Shown: positions 25,871-34,450 of the stretch, in pieces | Position numbering within the stretch: the first letter of the stretch is position 1 | How the letters are laid out: every line of letters begins with the position of its first letter | DNA from: Candidatus Latescibacterota bacterium | GTDB lineage: Bacteria > Latescibacterota > UBA2968 > UBA8231 | DNA: 34,469 nucleotides | Assembly (NCBI GenBank): GCA_007136405.1 | Contig: SLHA01000151.1 | Location: 1 to 34,469 of the forward strand | Reading direction: 5' to 3' | Notes under the pieces: generated by a model | The model's input: the letters and a program-made list of their open reading frames with translations, nothing else | Databases searched by the model: none | What the model was told of the DNA's origin: nothing | Program-made: the position numbers and the translations under genes

Positions 25871-26386
25871 CTAGTTCTGCGCCACAGCCTGCACCTGATC
25901 TACCTCCTGGGCCGACAGGATCCTGTCTATGTCGAGCAGCAATTTGACATGCCCAGCCGACTTGCCGATGCCCAGGATGAAATCCGTATCGACATTCGAT
26001 CCGAACGAAGGCGCCTCCTGTATCTCCTCGGCCGCGATGTCCGTCACTTCGGAGACCCGGTCCACGATGGCGCCCATCTCCACACCGCGTGCCTGGACCA
26101 CGATGATACAGGTCTCATTGGTCTGTTCGACATCCGGCATGCCGAATTTCCGGCGCAGCTCCACGACGGGAATCACCTTGCCGCGCAGGTTGATCACGCC
26201 GCGGACGAAGCCCGGAGTCCGGGGCACGGGCGTGACATCCATCATCCCGATGATCTCCCGGACCTTGAGTATCTCCAGTCCGTATTCCTCCTTGCCCAGG
26301 AAAAAGGTGAAATATTTTCCTGCGAGATCCTCCAGGCTGCGTTCCACGGCCGTGTCGCTGACCGGTGTTGTCATCGTCTCTTCCAT
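25871..26386 (-). CDS. cheW: Chemotaxis coupling protein CheW
   Basis: Links chemoreceptors to CheA in the signalling array. One CheW domain spans residues about 22-165: YFTFFLGKEEYGLEILKVREI, then PGFVRGVINLRGKVIPVVELRRKF and GAIVDRVSEV. Length 171 aa is normal. The ATG at 26386 is preferred over one 33 bases upstream because AGGAGA precedes it by six bases. It lies 29 bases after the cheA stop. Confidence 0.95.
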   Translation of the reverse strand: MEETMTTPVSDTAVERSLEDLAGKYFTFFLGKEEYGLEILKVREIIGMMDVTPVPRTPGFVRGVINLRGKVIPVVELRRKFGMPDVEQTNETCIIVVQARGVEMGAIVDRVSEVTDIAAEEIQEAPSFGSNVDTDFILGIGKSAGHVKLLLDIDRILSAQEVDQVQAVAQN

Positions 26387-26415
26387 GTCGAATCTCCTGT
26401 TGATCTGCGGGGTAC

Positions 26416-29184
26416 TCAACTGGCGCGCTGATACGCGTCCTCGATGGACATGCGGCTGCGCTTGCGGGTACGGGCCACCAGGCCATTGGCGTCCAGTATG
26501 AGGCCGACCTTGCCGTCACCGAGGATGGCGCAACCCGACAGGCACGGATCCTGGCGCAGTTGCTCGCTCAGTCCCTTGATGACGACCTGCTGCAAGCCGA
26601 GAAGTTCGTCCACCAGCAGACAGCAACGTTCGCCTTCAGCCTCGATCAGAACGACCAGCGCCTTGCAGGGATCCTCCTGCAAGGCGCGAACACCAAAGCG
26701 CTCGTGCAACCGCACCAGGGGAAAGAGTTCGTCCTGCACCCGGATCATCTCGCCTTTGTCGAGCAGGGTCGATACCTGCTCCGGTAGCGGCCGCAGGGAG
26801 CTGACTATGGAGGTCAGAGGCAGAATGTAGCGTTCCTCGCCCACACCGATGACCATGCCGTCGATGATAGCCAGCGTGAGCGGCAGGTTGATCGAGAACA
26901 CGGACCCGGATCCCGGCTCGGAGTCCACCTCCACCTTGCCGCGCAGCTTTTCGATGTTGCGCCGCACCACATCCATGCCCACACCGCGTCCGGAAATGTC
27001 GGAGACCTTGTCCGCGGTGGACAAACCGGGATGAAATATCAGGTCATGAACTTCCCGGTCGGTCAACTCCTGGTCCGGTTCCACCAGCCCCCGATCGACC
27101 GCTTTCTGCAGTACCCTGTCGCGATCTATGCCCTTGCCGTTGTCGCGCAGTTCGATGACGATGTGCCCACCCCTGTGGTAAGCCTGCAGCAGTATCTTAC
27201 CCTGCTCCGGTTTTCCCGCGGCGCGGCGTTCGGCCGCGCTTTCTATGCCGTGATCCACGGCATTGCGGACCATGTGCGTGAGCGGATCCATGATTTCCTC
27301 GACCACGTTCTTGTCCAGTTCGGTGTCTTCTCCGTGCATGGCAAAGACGATCTCCTTGCCGCATTTCCGCGCCAGGTCACGGACCATGCGCGCCATGCGT
27401 TCGAAGGTGGCCCTTATGGGCACCATGCGTAAGGACATGGAGATCTCCTGCAGATCGTTGGATATTTTCATCAATTGGGAGATATCCTTGCCCAGCTTCT
27501 GACTGGACGACGCCGAAACCTCCGGATTCTGGGCGACCTGGGTCTGCGTGATCACCAGCTCACCGACGACATTCACCAGGGTATCCAGTTTCCCGGTGTC
27601 CACCCGCACATGCGACTGGTGACGAGTAGCCCGTGATCCCGCACCGCTGTCCGACGACGACTGGCCGTCACGCGCGTAGCCGGGGGTTTCCTTCTGCTCG
27701 GTCTCGGGTTCGGTTGAGTCCATGGTCCTGCCCTCGGCCGCGTCCCTGACCCGGGCGAGAAAACCGGACACGTCGCGCGACGCAACCGCACCCGTCGCGA
27801 CCTGCCGTTGCGCATCCTCCAGCAGATCCTTCAGCAGATCGATGGATTCCAGGACAACGTCGGTCAGGGCGGCAGTCAACGTGATCGCCTGCTTGCGGCA
27901 ACCGTCCAGAATGTCTTCGATGGAGTGCGCCACCGCGGTGATGTCGGTCAAGTTGAGGAACCCGGCCGCACCTTTGATGGTGTGGAAGGACCGGAAGATG
28001 CGGTTGAGCAGCTCGGTGTCGCTCGGATTGCTCTCGAGTTCGAGCATGGTGCTCTCGGCCAGACCGAGATGCTCGTTGGCCTCCGAGCAGAAGTCGGAGA
28101 AAATGTCAGCGTCCACGATCACGGCTTGCGCCGGACCCGGCGGCGCCCCGCCTGTGGACGCCGGGAATACGCCATCGACATTCAGCAGGTCGTCCGTGTC
28201 CGGGCCGTCACCGCCGATGGACAAAGCCAGGGCGGCTTCCGGACTGCATTCCGCCCCAAGGTCCGCCGCCGCTACCGGATTGCCCCTCTCTCCCGAGTCC
28301 GGCACCTCTCCGGGAATGTGCTTCCCTGCCGGATCCGCTGCCGTCTCCGGACTGGGCGCCGTTTCCGCAACCGGCGCCGTCGCGGTCTCAGGCGGATCTC
28401 CAGCCTCCACGGCAATACGGCGCAGCAGCGTTTCCGCATCCCCTCCGCCGGTGACGCCAGCGCCGGTCTCGGTCAGGAGATCCTCCAGCAAGGCGAGGCC
28501 CTGGACGACGATCTGCATCCCCTGAACCGCGTCCGCGCATTCCTCCAGGATGATGCGCTCCAGGATTCTCCCGAGTTGCTCCACGAGTCCGCGCCCTCGT
28601 GACGAACTGGTATCCAACAATGGCGTTATATTGTCAAGGTCCATCTGCAGTTGAGCAACCTGACTGTAATCATCCGGATTGAGGTTCGCGGCCCGGTCAT
28701 GGATCTGGTTCAGCCGAATCAGTACCTGAGTGACTCTTTCATCACCTGCTGTCACGGTGGGCTTGCCGAAGACCACCGCATCCGGCGTGCCGACGATGAC
28801 ACCGTCGTCTTGCGGGCTGGAATCTGAACCCTCGGTTTTCCTGCGCAAAGCGCTCAACTCGTCCATCACGGGAGCCGCGACCGGGGAATCGCGCTGGGTG
28901 CGCTGAAAGTCGACATACGCACCCTGCAGAGAGGCCATGCCCCTGGCCACGGCTTCCATGGAGGCCTCATCCACTGCGATGGTCCCGGCGCTCATCGCCT
29001 CCACCGTGCCGGCCAGTACGGCAGCAAGCCGTGCACTGGCGGGCTGCTTCTCTTCCAGGGCGGAGACCAGTTGCGCCAACTTTACGGCCAGATCCGGAAG
29101 GATGTACGGATCTGCCGGATCGATCATCATCACGGCGCCGGAGACTTCCTCCAGCACTTTCTGAACCTGCATAGGTTCCAGCAT
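26416..29184 (-). CDS. cheA: Chemotaxis histidine kinase CheA with a long N-terminal extension
   Basis: Central kinase of the array, phosphorylating CheY and CheB. Unlike usual CheA the phospho-acceptor HPt domain is not at the N terminus: H401 lies in SFHTIKGAAGFLN. Before it are about 355 residues, first helical (1-110, 150-245), then an Ala/Pro/Thr/Glu-rich linker. After HPt there is a short linker with no clear P2 domain; then the dimerisation helix (KLDTLVNVVGELVI), ATPase domain (LDKNVVEEIMDPLTHMVRNAVDHGIE, DNGKGID, GRGVGMDVV) and a C-terminal CheW-like domain. 922 aa against about 650-700 typical. The ATG at 29184 has GAGG upstream. It starts 19 bases after the REC-kinase stop. Confidence 0.95.
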   Translation of the reverse strand: MLEPMQVQKVLEEVSGAVMMIDPADPYILPDLAVKLAQLVSALEEKQPASARLAAVLAGTVEAMSAGTIAVDEASMEAVARGMASLQGAYVDFQRTQRDSPVAAPVMDELSALRRKTEGSDSSPQDDGVIVGTPDAVVFGKPTVTAGDERVTQVLIRLNQIHDRAANLNPDDYSQVAQLQMDLDNITPLLDTSSSRGRGLVEQLGRILERIILEECADAVQGMQIVVQGLALLEDLLTETGAGVTGGGDAETLLRRIAVEAGDPPETATAPVAETAPSPETAADPAGKHIPGEVPDSGERGNPVAAADLGAECSPEAALALSIGGDGPDTDDLLNVDGVFPASTGGAPPGPAQAVIVDADIFSDFCSEANEHLGLAESTMLELESNPSDTELLNRIFRSFHTIKGAAGFLNLTDITAVAHSIEDILDGCRKQAITLTAALTDVVLESIDLLKDLLEDAQRQVATGAVASRDVSGFLARVRDAAEGRTMDSTEPETEQKETPGYARDGQSSSDSGAGSRATRHQSHVRVDTGKLDTLVNVVGELVITQTQVAQNPEVSASSSQKLGKDISQLMKISNDLQEISMSLRMVPIRATFERMARMVRDLARKCGKEIVFAMHGEDTELDKNVVEEIMDPLTHMVRNAVDHGIESAAERRAAGKPEQGKILLQAYHRGGHIVIELRDNGKGIDRDRVLQKAVDRGLVEPDQELTDREVHDLIFHPGLSTADKVSDISGRGVGMDVVRRNIEKLRGKVEVDSEPGSGSVFSINLPLTLAIIDGMVIGVGEERYILPLTSIVSSLRPLPEQVSTLLDKGEMIRVQDELFPLVRLHERFGVRALQEDPCKALVVLIEAEGERCCLLVDELLGLQQVVIKGLSEQLRQDPCLSGCAILGDGKVGLILDANGLVARTRKRSRMSIEDAYQRAS

Positions 29185-29203
29185 GTCTGTGTCCGTCCTC
29201 GGG

Positions 29204-30490
29204 CTACCTTGCCGGGCGGTGTGTGACCGGGTCTGCTGACATGCCCACCGTGTGCCCGCCGTCGTCATACGGTTTACCGGGCGGTGTATTCGGTGGACAG
29301 CCATCCGGCCGGCCGGCCTGGCCCTCCAGCGTTATGGGTTCGTGCCGGTGACACGGCAGGTGCATCCAGAAACAACAGCCTTCGCCCGGAGGCGCCGAAA
29401 AGCTGATATGTCCTCCATGGACCTGAACGACGCGCTGGCACACGGTCAACCCCAGCCCCAACCCCTCACCCGCCGTGCGCGTGGTGAAAAACGGTTGGAA
29501 AACCGAGTCCGCGACGTGATCCGGAATACCGTCACCGTTGTCGGCCACGGCAATGGAACCCCAGCCGCTTTCCGGTGTATCGACCGTGATGGTGACCCGC
29601 CCGTCGTTCCTCCCCGCAACGGCCTGCGTGGCATTGCGCACCAGGTTGACCAGAGCCTGGTTCAGCTCGGATTCGAAACCGTTAACCTTCACCCGCCCAC
29701 CCCGCAACTCCACGGGAGTGGTTTCTCCGGCCGCGACGAACCGGGCGATGACCTGCTCAACCAGTTCGCGCAGATCGATGTCCCGAGCCTGGGTACTAGC
29801 AGGCATGGAGGCACAGACCTGCAGTTGCCGCGCCACATGGCCGATGCGTTCAGTGGCGCACCGGGCCTCCTGCGTCAGCCGCAAAGCCGTCTCCAGCCGG
29901 TCCCGCAGCCACCGGCTGTCCAGCCCACGGTCTGCGCTTTCCTCCGGTAAGCTTTCCTCCGGTAAACTTGACAGTTCCGCGAACAGTTCATGGAGACGGT
30001 TCAGGTTGTTGCCGAGCACCGCCGCCGGCGTGTTGATGACCCGGGCCGCACCGGCCAGAAAATACGTGAGGGCATGCGTGGGTTCCGACGTTGCCGATCG
30101 CACGGCTTGCTGCAGGACGGATTGCTCCAGTTCCTTGCGCGTGCGCACGCGATCGATCAGGTCCAGCAGCTTGTCCAGCTGAATCGGTTTGCGCAGGTAG
30201 TCATAAGCCCCGTGCTGCAGAGCTGCAATGAGCACGTCCTCGTCACCGTAACCGGTGATCAGTACACGGGGTGTGGTGGGGGCCCGTACGCGCAACTTCT
30301 CGATCAGCTCCAGTCCGTCCATGACCGGCATCCGGATGTCGCTGAGGATCAGATCCGGCACCGACTTGTCCACTTCCTGTAAAGCCTCAACACCGTTCAG
30401 GGCCCCGCGGACATGGTGCCCCGAGCGCGATAGTACATTGCCCAGCGTTCGATGGATGATTTCTTCGTCATCCACCAGCAGAATATCCAT
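29204..30490 (-). CDS. REC-ATPase hybrid protein with a degenerate kinase H-box
   Basis: First gene of the che operon. REC domain: LLVDDEE, phospho-acceptor D51 in LSDIRMPVMDG, K101 in LRKP. The C-terminal ATPase domain looks complete: N-box LNQALVNLVRNATQAV, VADNGDGIP, FQPFFTTR and GEGLGLGLTVCQ. The dimerisation helix, however, reads GAARVINTPAAVL where active kinases have AHEINNPLAVI: the phospho-acceptor His is R150 and the next Glu is V151. It may therefore act as a phosphatase, a partner of another kinase, or a scaffold. The ATG at 30490 has GAGGA upstream; a near-consensus sigma54 promoter lies 48 bases further. 428 aa. Confidence 0.9.
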   Translation of the reverse strand: MDILLVDDEEIIHRTLGNVLSRSGHHVRGALNGVEALQEVDKSVPDLILSDIRMPVMDGLELIEKLRVRAPTTPRVLITGYGDEDVLIAALQHGAYDYLRKPIQLDKLLDLIDRVRTRKELEQSVLQQAVRSATSEPTHALTYFLAGAARVINTPAAVLGNNLNRLHELFAELSSLPEESLPEESADRGLDSRWLRDRLETALRLTQEARCATERIGHVARQLQVCASMPASTQARDIDLRELVEQVIARFVAAGETTPVELRGGRVKVNGFESELNQALVNLVRNATQAVAGRNDGRVTITVDTPESGWGSIAVADNGDGIPDHVADSVFQPFFTTRTAGEGLGLGLTVCQRVVQVHGGHISFSAPPGEGCCFWMHLPCHRHEPITLEGQAGRPDGCPPNTPPGKPYDDGGHTVGMSADPVTHRPAR

Positions 30491-30548
30491 GGGCGTATCC
30501 TCTGAACCTGTGGCGATCTCTGTTGTCAGCCTTGCATGTGGACTGCAA

Positions 30549-30564
30549 AGCAATCCACATGCCA
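30549..30564 (-). promoter_or_regulatory. Sigma54 promoter of the che operon
   Basis: On the minus strand TGGCATGTGGATTGCT matches the sigma54 consensus TGGCACG-N4-TTGCW at every defined position except one (T for C), with correct -24 GG to -12 GC spacing. The predicted start near 30538 gives a leader of about 48 bases to the ATG at 30490. A 9-bp inverted repeat (GCATGTGGA, 30534-30542; TCCACATGC, 30554-30562) overlaps it. The gene just upstream encodes a sigma54 activator. Confidence 0.75.
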
Positions 30565-30864
30565 CATTTTGAACATGGTCCGATGTGCTTTATTTACTGG
30601 TGTCAGATGCAGGTGTCGGTTACGATGCCGTATTCCACGGGAGGATCACCGCGGGCGCGGTGGTGGAATCGCGATGCGCTGCTGGCGATATGGCGCCGCT
30701 ATCGGGTCCGGGTAGCGCCTCGGCTGGCGGAGAAGGGCCATCCGGCCTGGTTACGCCAAGTCCGCGCGGTCAGCGCGCCGGGTAGTGCACCAGGCGGCAC
30801 CGTTACTCCCGGAAGCGTCGTCCCTCCCGGAAGCGCTCCCCCTCCGGCCCGGGCAGCGCCGGAA
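30565..30864 (-). promoter_or_regulatory. Probable upstream activating region between activator gene and sigma54 promoter
   Basis: Three hundred bases without a gene. The size suits enhancer sites for the activator. A direct repeat CTCCCGGAAGCG lies at 30806-30817 and 30824-30835, and a short dyad GCGCG...CGCGC near 30763-30778. None was proven to be the binding site. Confidence 0.35.
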
Positions 30865-32280
30865 TCAGTCGATCCCGTATTTCCGGATACGGTAACGCAG
30901 GGCGTCGTGGCCGATGCCCAGAAGACGGGCGGCGTCCGTCTGGTTGTTGTCCGTCTGGCGCATCGCCGTGCGAATAGCCTGTTCTTCCAGTTCACCAAGG
31001 TTGAGCGTCATGTCGGCGCCATGGTCGTCCGTTTGCTCCGGGGTTGCACCCGGCAGGCTTCGGGCCAGGTCGGCGAATTCGGCCATGGTCAGGGTGTCGC
31101 CTTCGCACAGGATCACTGCCCGTTCGATGATATTGCGCAGCTCGCGGACGTTGCCCGGAAACGGGTACGAAGTCAGAACCCGCCGGACATCGGTGTCGAT
31201 CTGCTCGATGTTTTTGCGAAACTCGGCGGCGAATTGCTGGAGGAAATGGTACGCCAGCAACAGGACATCGTCGCCGCGATCACGCAGCGGGGGAATGTCT
31301 ATGGTGAACACGTTGAGGCGGAAGTAGAGGTCCTCCCGGAAGTCGCCGCGTTGCACCAGTTGGCGCAGAGGCTGGTTGGTGGCCGTGACCAGACGGATGT
31401 CCACGGGAATCTCCTGCGCGCCGCCGACACGGCGGATGCAGCGCTCCTCCAGAGAACGCAGGATCTTGGCTTGAGCGGCCGCACTCATATCCCCGATCTC
31501 GTCCAGAAAAACCACACCACCGCTGCCCAGTTCGAGCATTCCGTGACGCGTGCTGCGGGCGTCCGTGAACGCTCCTTTTTCGTGCCCGAACAACTCGCTT
31601 TCGAACAGATTCTCCGGAATGGCGGTGCAGTTGACGCTGATGAAAGGGCCTTCGGCGCGGGTACTCCGGCGATGCACGGCGCGCGCCACCAGTTCCTTAC
31701 CGGTGCCGCTTTCTCCCGTGATCAGGACGGTGGTGCGTTCAGCGGCAGCCACCTTGCCGACCATGTCCAGGACTGTCCGGATGGCCGCGCTTTCGCCGAT
31801 GATCTCGCCATCCGCCGCCTGACCGGCGCCTTCCGCCATGAGGACCTCGAGCCGCTTCTGAATGCGCTCTTTTTCCCGGCGCACCGCCTGATAACGTTTG
31901 GTACGCTCGAGCGAAGCGATCAGGTCCTCCATGGTCACCGGTTTGGTGAAGAAGTCGAACGCTCCTTCCCGCATGGCCTGAATGGCCGTGTCCATGTCGC
32001 CGTAGCCGGTGATCAGGATCACTTCCACATCCGCCGCGCGCTGATTGAGCTGACGGAGCAGCTGGATGCCATCCATGTCCGGCATGCTGATGTCACTGAT
32101 GATGATGTCGGCTCCGTGCTCCAGGAACTGCTGCAGGCCGTCTTTGCCGTCGAAGGCACGCAGAACGCGGTAGCCCATGGTCTCCAGATACCGTCCCAGG
32201 CTCTGATGTATGACCTCTTCGTCGTCGATGAGGAGCAGACTCAGGTCCATCTGGGGCGCCACGGAGGTCATTGAACTCAT
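30865..32280 (-). CDS. NtrC-family sigma54-dependent response regulator
   Basis: Transcription activator with REC, AAA+ and Fis-type helix-turn-helix domains. REC: LLIDDEE, D63 in ISDISMPDMDG. AAA+: Walker A GESGTGKE (189-196), Walker B VVFLDEIGD (254-264), sensor RLVTATNQ, arginine-finger region FREDLYFRL. The sigma54-contacting loop reads GAFTDA (236-241) instead of the usual GAFTGA. HTH: TDAARLLGIGHDALRYRIRKYGID at the C terminus. 471 aa is normal. The start at 32280 has only a weak binding site; nearby Met codons (32271, 32250) are alternatives. Its likely target is the sigma54 promoter just downstream. Its receiver resembles that of the next protein, so a common upstream kinase is plausible. 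Confidence 0.94.
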   Translation of the reverse strand: MSSMTSVAPQMDLSLLLIDDEEVIHQSLGRYLETMGYRVLRAFDGKDGLQQFLEHGADIIISDISMPDMDGIQLLRQLNQRAADVEVILITGYGDMDTAIQAMREGAFDFFTKPVTMEDLIASLERTKRYQAVRREKERIQKRLEVLMAEGAGQAADGEIIGESAAIRTVLDMVGKVAAAERTTVLITGESGTGKELVARAVHRRSTRAEGPFISVNCTAIPENLFESELFGHEKGAFTDARSTRHGMLELGSGGVVFLDEIGDMSAAAQAKILRSLEERCIRRVGGAQEIPVDIRLVTATNQPLRQLVQRGDFREDLYFRLNVFTIDIPPLRDRGDDVLLLAYHFLQQFAAEFRKNIEQIDTDVRRVLTSYPFPGNVRELRNIIERAVILCEGDTLTMAEFADLARSLPGATPEQTDDHGADMTLNLGELEEQAIRTAMRQTDNNQTDAARLLGIGHDALRYRIRKYGID

Positions 32281-32401
32281 ACCCGGATCCCGGTTCCGGG
32301 GCCGGCTGTTGAAGATATTTCCGGACCCTGCATCATATCCTCGATGAGCGGCTGAAGGCAACGTGCCTGCGGTACCGGCCGCCGTTTGGTGTCAACGATG
32401 T

Positions 32402-33085
32402 CTACAGCAGCAACTGCTGTACCGCCACCCTGGGAGCATGACGGACGAAGGCCTCGGCGTAACGGCATCCTGCTTCTATGCCTCTCCAGCGATTACAGGT
32501 GGTGTACATTTCCACCAGGTGAGGTTGTGCCGCCAACGTGCGCAGGGCCTCTACCTTGTGCTCGAACACGTCTCCTATGTCGACATAGTGATCCGGCTGG
32601 AAACCCACCCTTGCCGCCGTGCCGATGTTCGGTTCGAAAAAACGAATGTCGTTCGTGCCTTTGACGTGTCTGACCGCCTTCAGGGCCGCATCCGCGGCGA
32701 TCCAGTGCGTCGGGTAGGTCAGCTCGTCACGCCAGTGCGTCAGCACCACCTGCGGGGCAAACGCCTGCACTTCCGCTGCCAGGGCCTCGATGCGTGCCGG
32801 GGTCATGCGCAGCGGGTTGTCTCCGAAGCCCAGCATCCGCCCTTCCGCTCCCATGACCTGGACGCAGTCCATGGCCTCCTGAGCGCGGACGCGACGCACT
32901 TCATCCAGGGATATATCCGGGTTCTGGTCGAACAGCAGCTTGCTTTCGTCCGTTTCGCCGTGGCTCAGCCAGATCACCCGGACCTGAGCGCCGGCCCGAA
33001 TGTGCTTGATCAGCGTGCCGCCGCTGCGGGAGCAGAAATCCGCCGGATGGGCACTGATGGCCATGATGCGTAACGAGTCTCCCAT
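32402..33085 (-). CDS. PIG-L (LmbE-like) family deacetylase
   Basis: Zinc hydrolase family that deacetylates N-acetylglucosamine-type groups on small molecules or lipids. The first metal motif is AHPAD (H13, D16), a variant of AHPDD; the later metal/catalytic region is THWRDELTYPTHWIAADA. The missing second Asp of AHPDD is usually the general base, so the activity may differ from typical members. 227 aa is normal. The ATG at 33085 lies 14 bases after the stop of the DUF362 gene, so they form an operon. 121 bases separate it from the activator gene. Confidence 0.9.
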   Translation of the reverse strand: MGDSLRIMAISAHPADFCSRSGGTLIKHIRAGAQVRVIWLSHGETDESKLLFDQNPDISLDEVRRVRAQEAMDCVQVMGAEGRMLGFGDNPLRMTPARIEALAAEVQAFAPQVVLTHWRDELTYPTHWIAADAALKAVRHVKGTNDIRFFEPNIGTAARVGFQPDHYVDIGDVFEHKVEALRTLAAQPHLVEMYTTCNRWRGIEAGCRYAEAFVRHAPRVAVQQLLL

Positions 33086-33099
33086 GCTGAACCTGCCTC

Positions 33100-34230
33100 T
33101 CAGAAAAAGACATAACGCGAGTTGTCACCGCGAAAGAATACGCCCAGGGGCACTTTTTCCAGATCCTCCAGCCGCTCGCAGGCGACCGGCCCGGACTCCG
33201 TGAGCAGGTAGACCGGTATACGCGCCGGATCGATGCTTCCCAGACCGCGTTCGGCGGCGACCGCAAGGAAGCCGATGTTGCGGGGATTGTGCCCCATGAG
33301 GTAAGCCGTGACCGCATCCACGTGCACCGGGTTGACGCCGCCCACGGTCAGATTGGCCAGTACATCCTTGCCTTTGTGAAAGGCGGTGCCATCCCGGCCG
33401 ATGATGCCCTCCACCATGCACAGGTAACCCTGGTGCCCCAGGACCGCGTCACACGTGCGCTGGACATACCCCTCATACCGGGTGCCCTCCTGGTCCCACA
33501 ACGGATAACCGGCGGCCAGATGCCGCTGGTAGGCTTCCTGTATGCGTTCCAGAACATCGTCCTGGTAATGCTCGCGCGAATCCGGCAGCGTATGCAGCTC
33601 GTCGTCGACATAACGGCAGAAATGCCGGTAGCCCATGGCGATGGTTCCCTGCAGCGCCTTGCCGCAGAGGCTGATGATGCCCAGGTTGTGGGTCTTCATG
33701 GTGGGCACGTTGATGAAGACCGTGTCCGCATCGTTCACGGGCCGCACGAATGGAATCTCCTTGAAGACCACGCCGTCAACTGGAGTCCAGTTGATCTCGT
33801 CCGGCGCGTAGGTGCCCTTCTCCTTGTTCAGATCCACCAGACGGACACCGCATTCCGCGGCCATGCGCTCGTAGCCTCGCTCGGCGAAGGTCGGGCCCAT
33901 GGGCGTCGGTCCGCCGCCCTCGGCCACCAGAATGCGCCGGGCACCCAGTTCCCGCAACCGCGTGACGATACCGCCGACGAAGTCGGGATCCGTGACGATG
34001 CCCCGGTCCGAGTGGGTGTCATCCGTACTCCTTTTGTCCGAACCGGCCACCACATTGGGTTTGAGCACGAAAGTGCGTTCGTCCGGTGTCCCGTTGCTGT
34101 CGAGCAGGGCGGCCGTCAGGGCATACCCAGCCTGGCGAAAGCGCTCACGGTCATCGAAATCCGCCGCGTCAGTCCGGCGGATGAACACCGCGTCAGGATG
34201 ATCCTGTACTACCGGCGCGTAGCGTATCAA
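33100..34230 (-). CDS. DUF362 family protein
   Basis: Uncharacterised conserved family. Conserved stretches seen: VLKPNVV (about residue 56), GARRILVAEGGGP (about 96-108), VFINVPTMKTHNLGIISLCGKALQG (about 171-195) and VGGVNPVHVDAV near 298. No CxxCxxC ferredoxin motif, so it is the cluster-free branch. 376 aa. The start is TTG at 34230, supported by GAGG seven to eight bases upstream; no ATG nearby fits. Paired with a PIG-L deacetylase, which suggests a shared small-molecule or glycan pathway; the reaction is unknown. Confidence 0.85.
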   Translation of the reverse strand: MIRYAPVVQDHPDAVFIRRTDAADFDDRERFRQAGYALTAALLDSNGTPDERTFVLKPNVVAGSDKRSTDDTHSDRGIVTDPDFVGGIVTRLRELGARRILVAEGGGPTPMGPTFAERGYERMAAECGVRLVDLNKEKGTYAPDEINWTPVDGVVFKEIPFVRPVNDADTVFINVPTMKTHNLGIISLCGKALQGTIAMGYRHFCRYVDDELHTLPDSREHYQDDVLERIQEAYQRHLAAGYPLWDQEGTRYEGYVQRTCDAVLGHQGYLCMVEGIIGRDGTAFHKGKDVLANLTVGGVNPVHVDAVTAYLMGHNPRNIGFLAVAAERGLGSIDPARIPVYLLTESGPVACERLEDLEKVPLGVFFRGDNSRYVFF

Positions 34231-34389
34231 GTGTTGCCTCGTTTCTAGCGGAGCGGTTCTCTTCGGGAGCGCTGCCGCGGGTGTTCAGGGGTTCGGATTG
34301 AACGGCCGGCGGGAAGCTGGAGCGGTGCGACCGTGGTCAGACGCGGTGCGGCCGAATCCGGAATGGAGCTATAAATTAACGCTCGCAGG

Positions 34390-34450
34390 CAACTGGGCAA
34401 CTGGGCAACCGGGCGACTGGGCAGTTAGCAACCGGGCAACCGGGCGACTG
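34390..34450. repeat. Degenerate 8-bp tandem repeat upstream of the DUF362 gene
   Basis: Eight units of CAACTGGG or close variants (CAACCGGG, CGACTGGG), one shortened to seven bases. The rest of 34231-34389 shows no gene; no consensus promoter was found for the DUF362 operon. Confidence 0.85.

Noticed and set aside
30523-32274. Plus-strand open frame of over 580 codons across the sigma54 activator
   Set aside because: Antisense to an intact activator with all AAA+ motifs; no recognisable domain on the plus strand.
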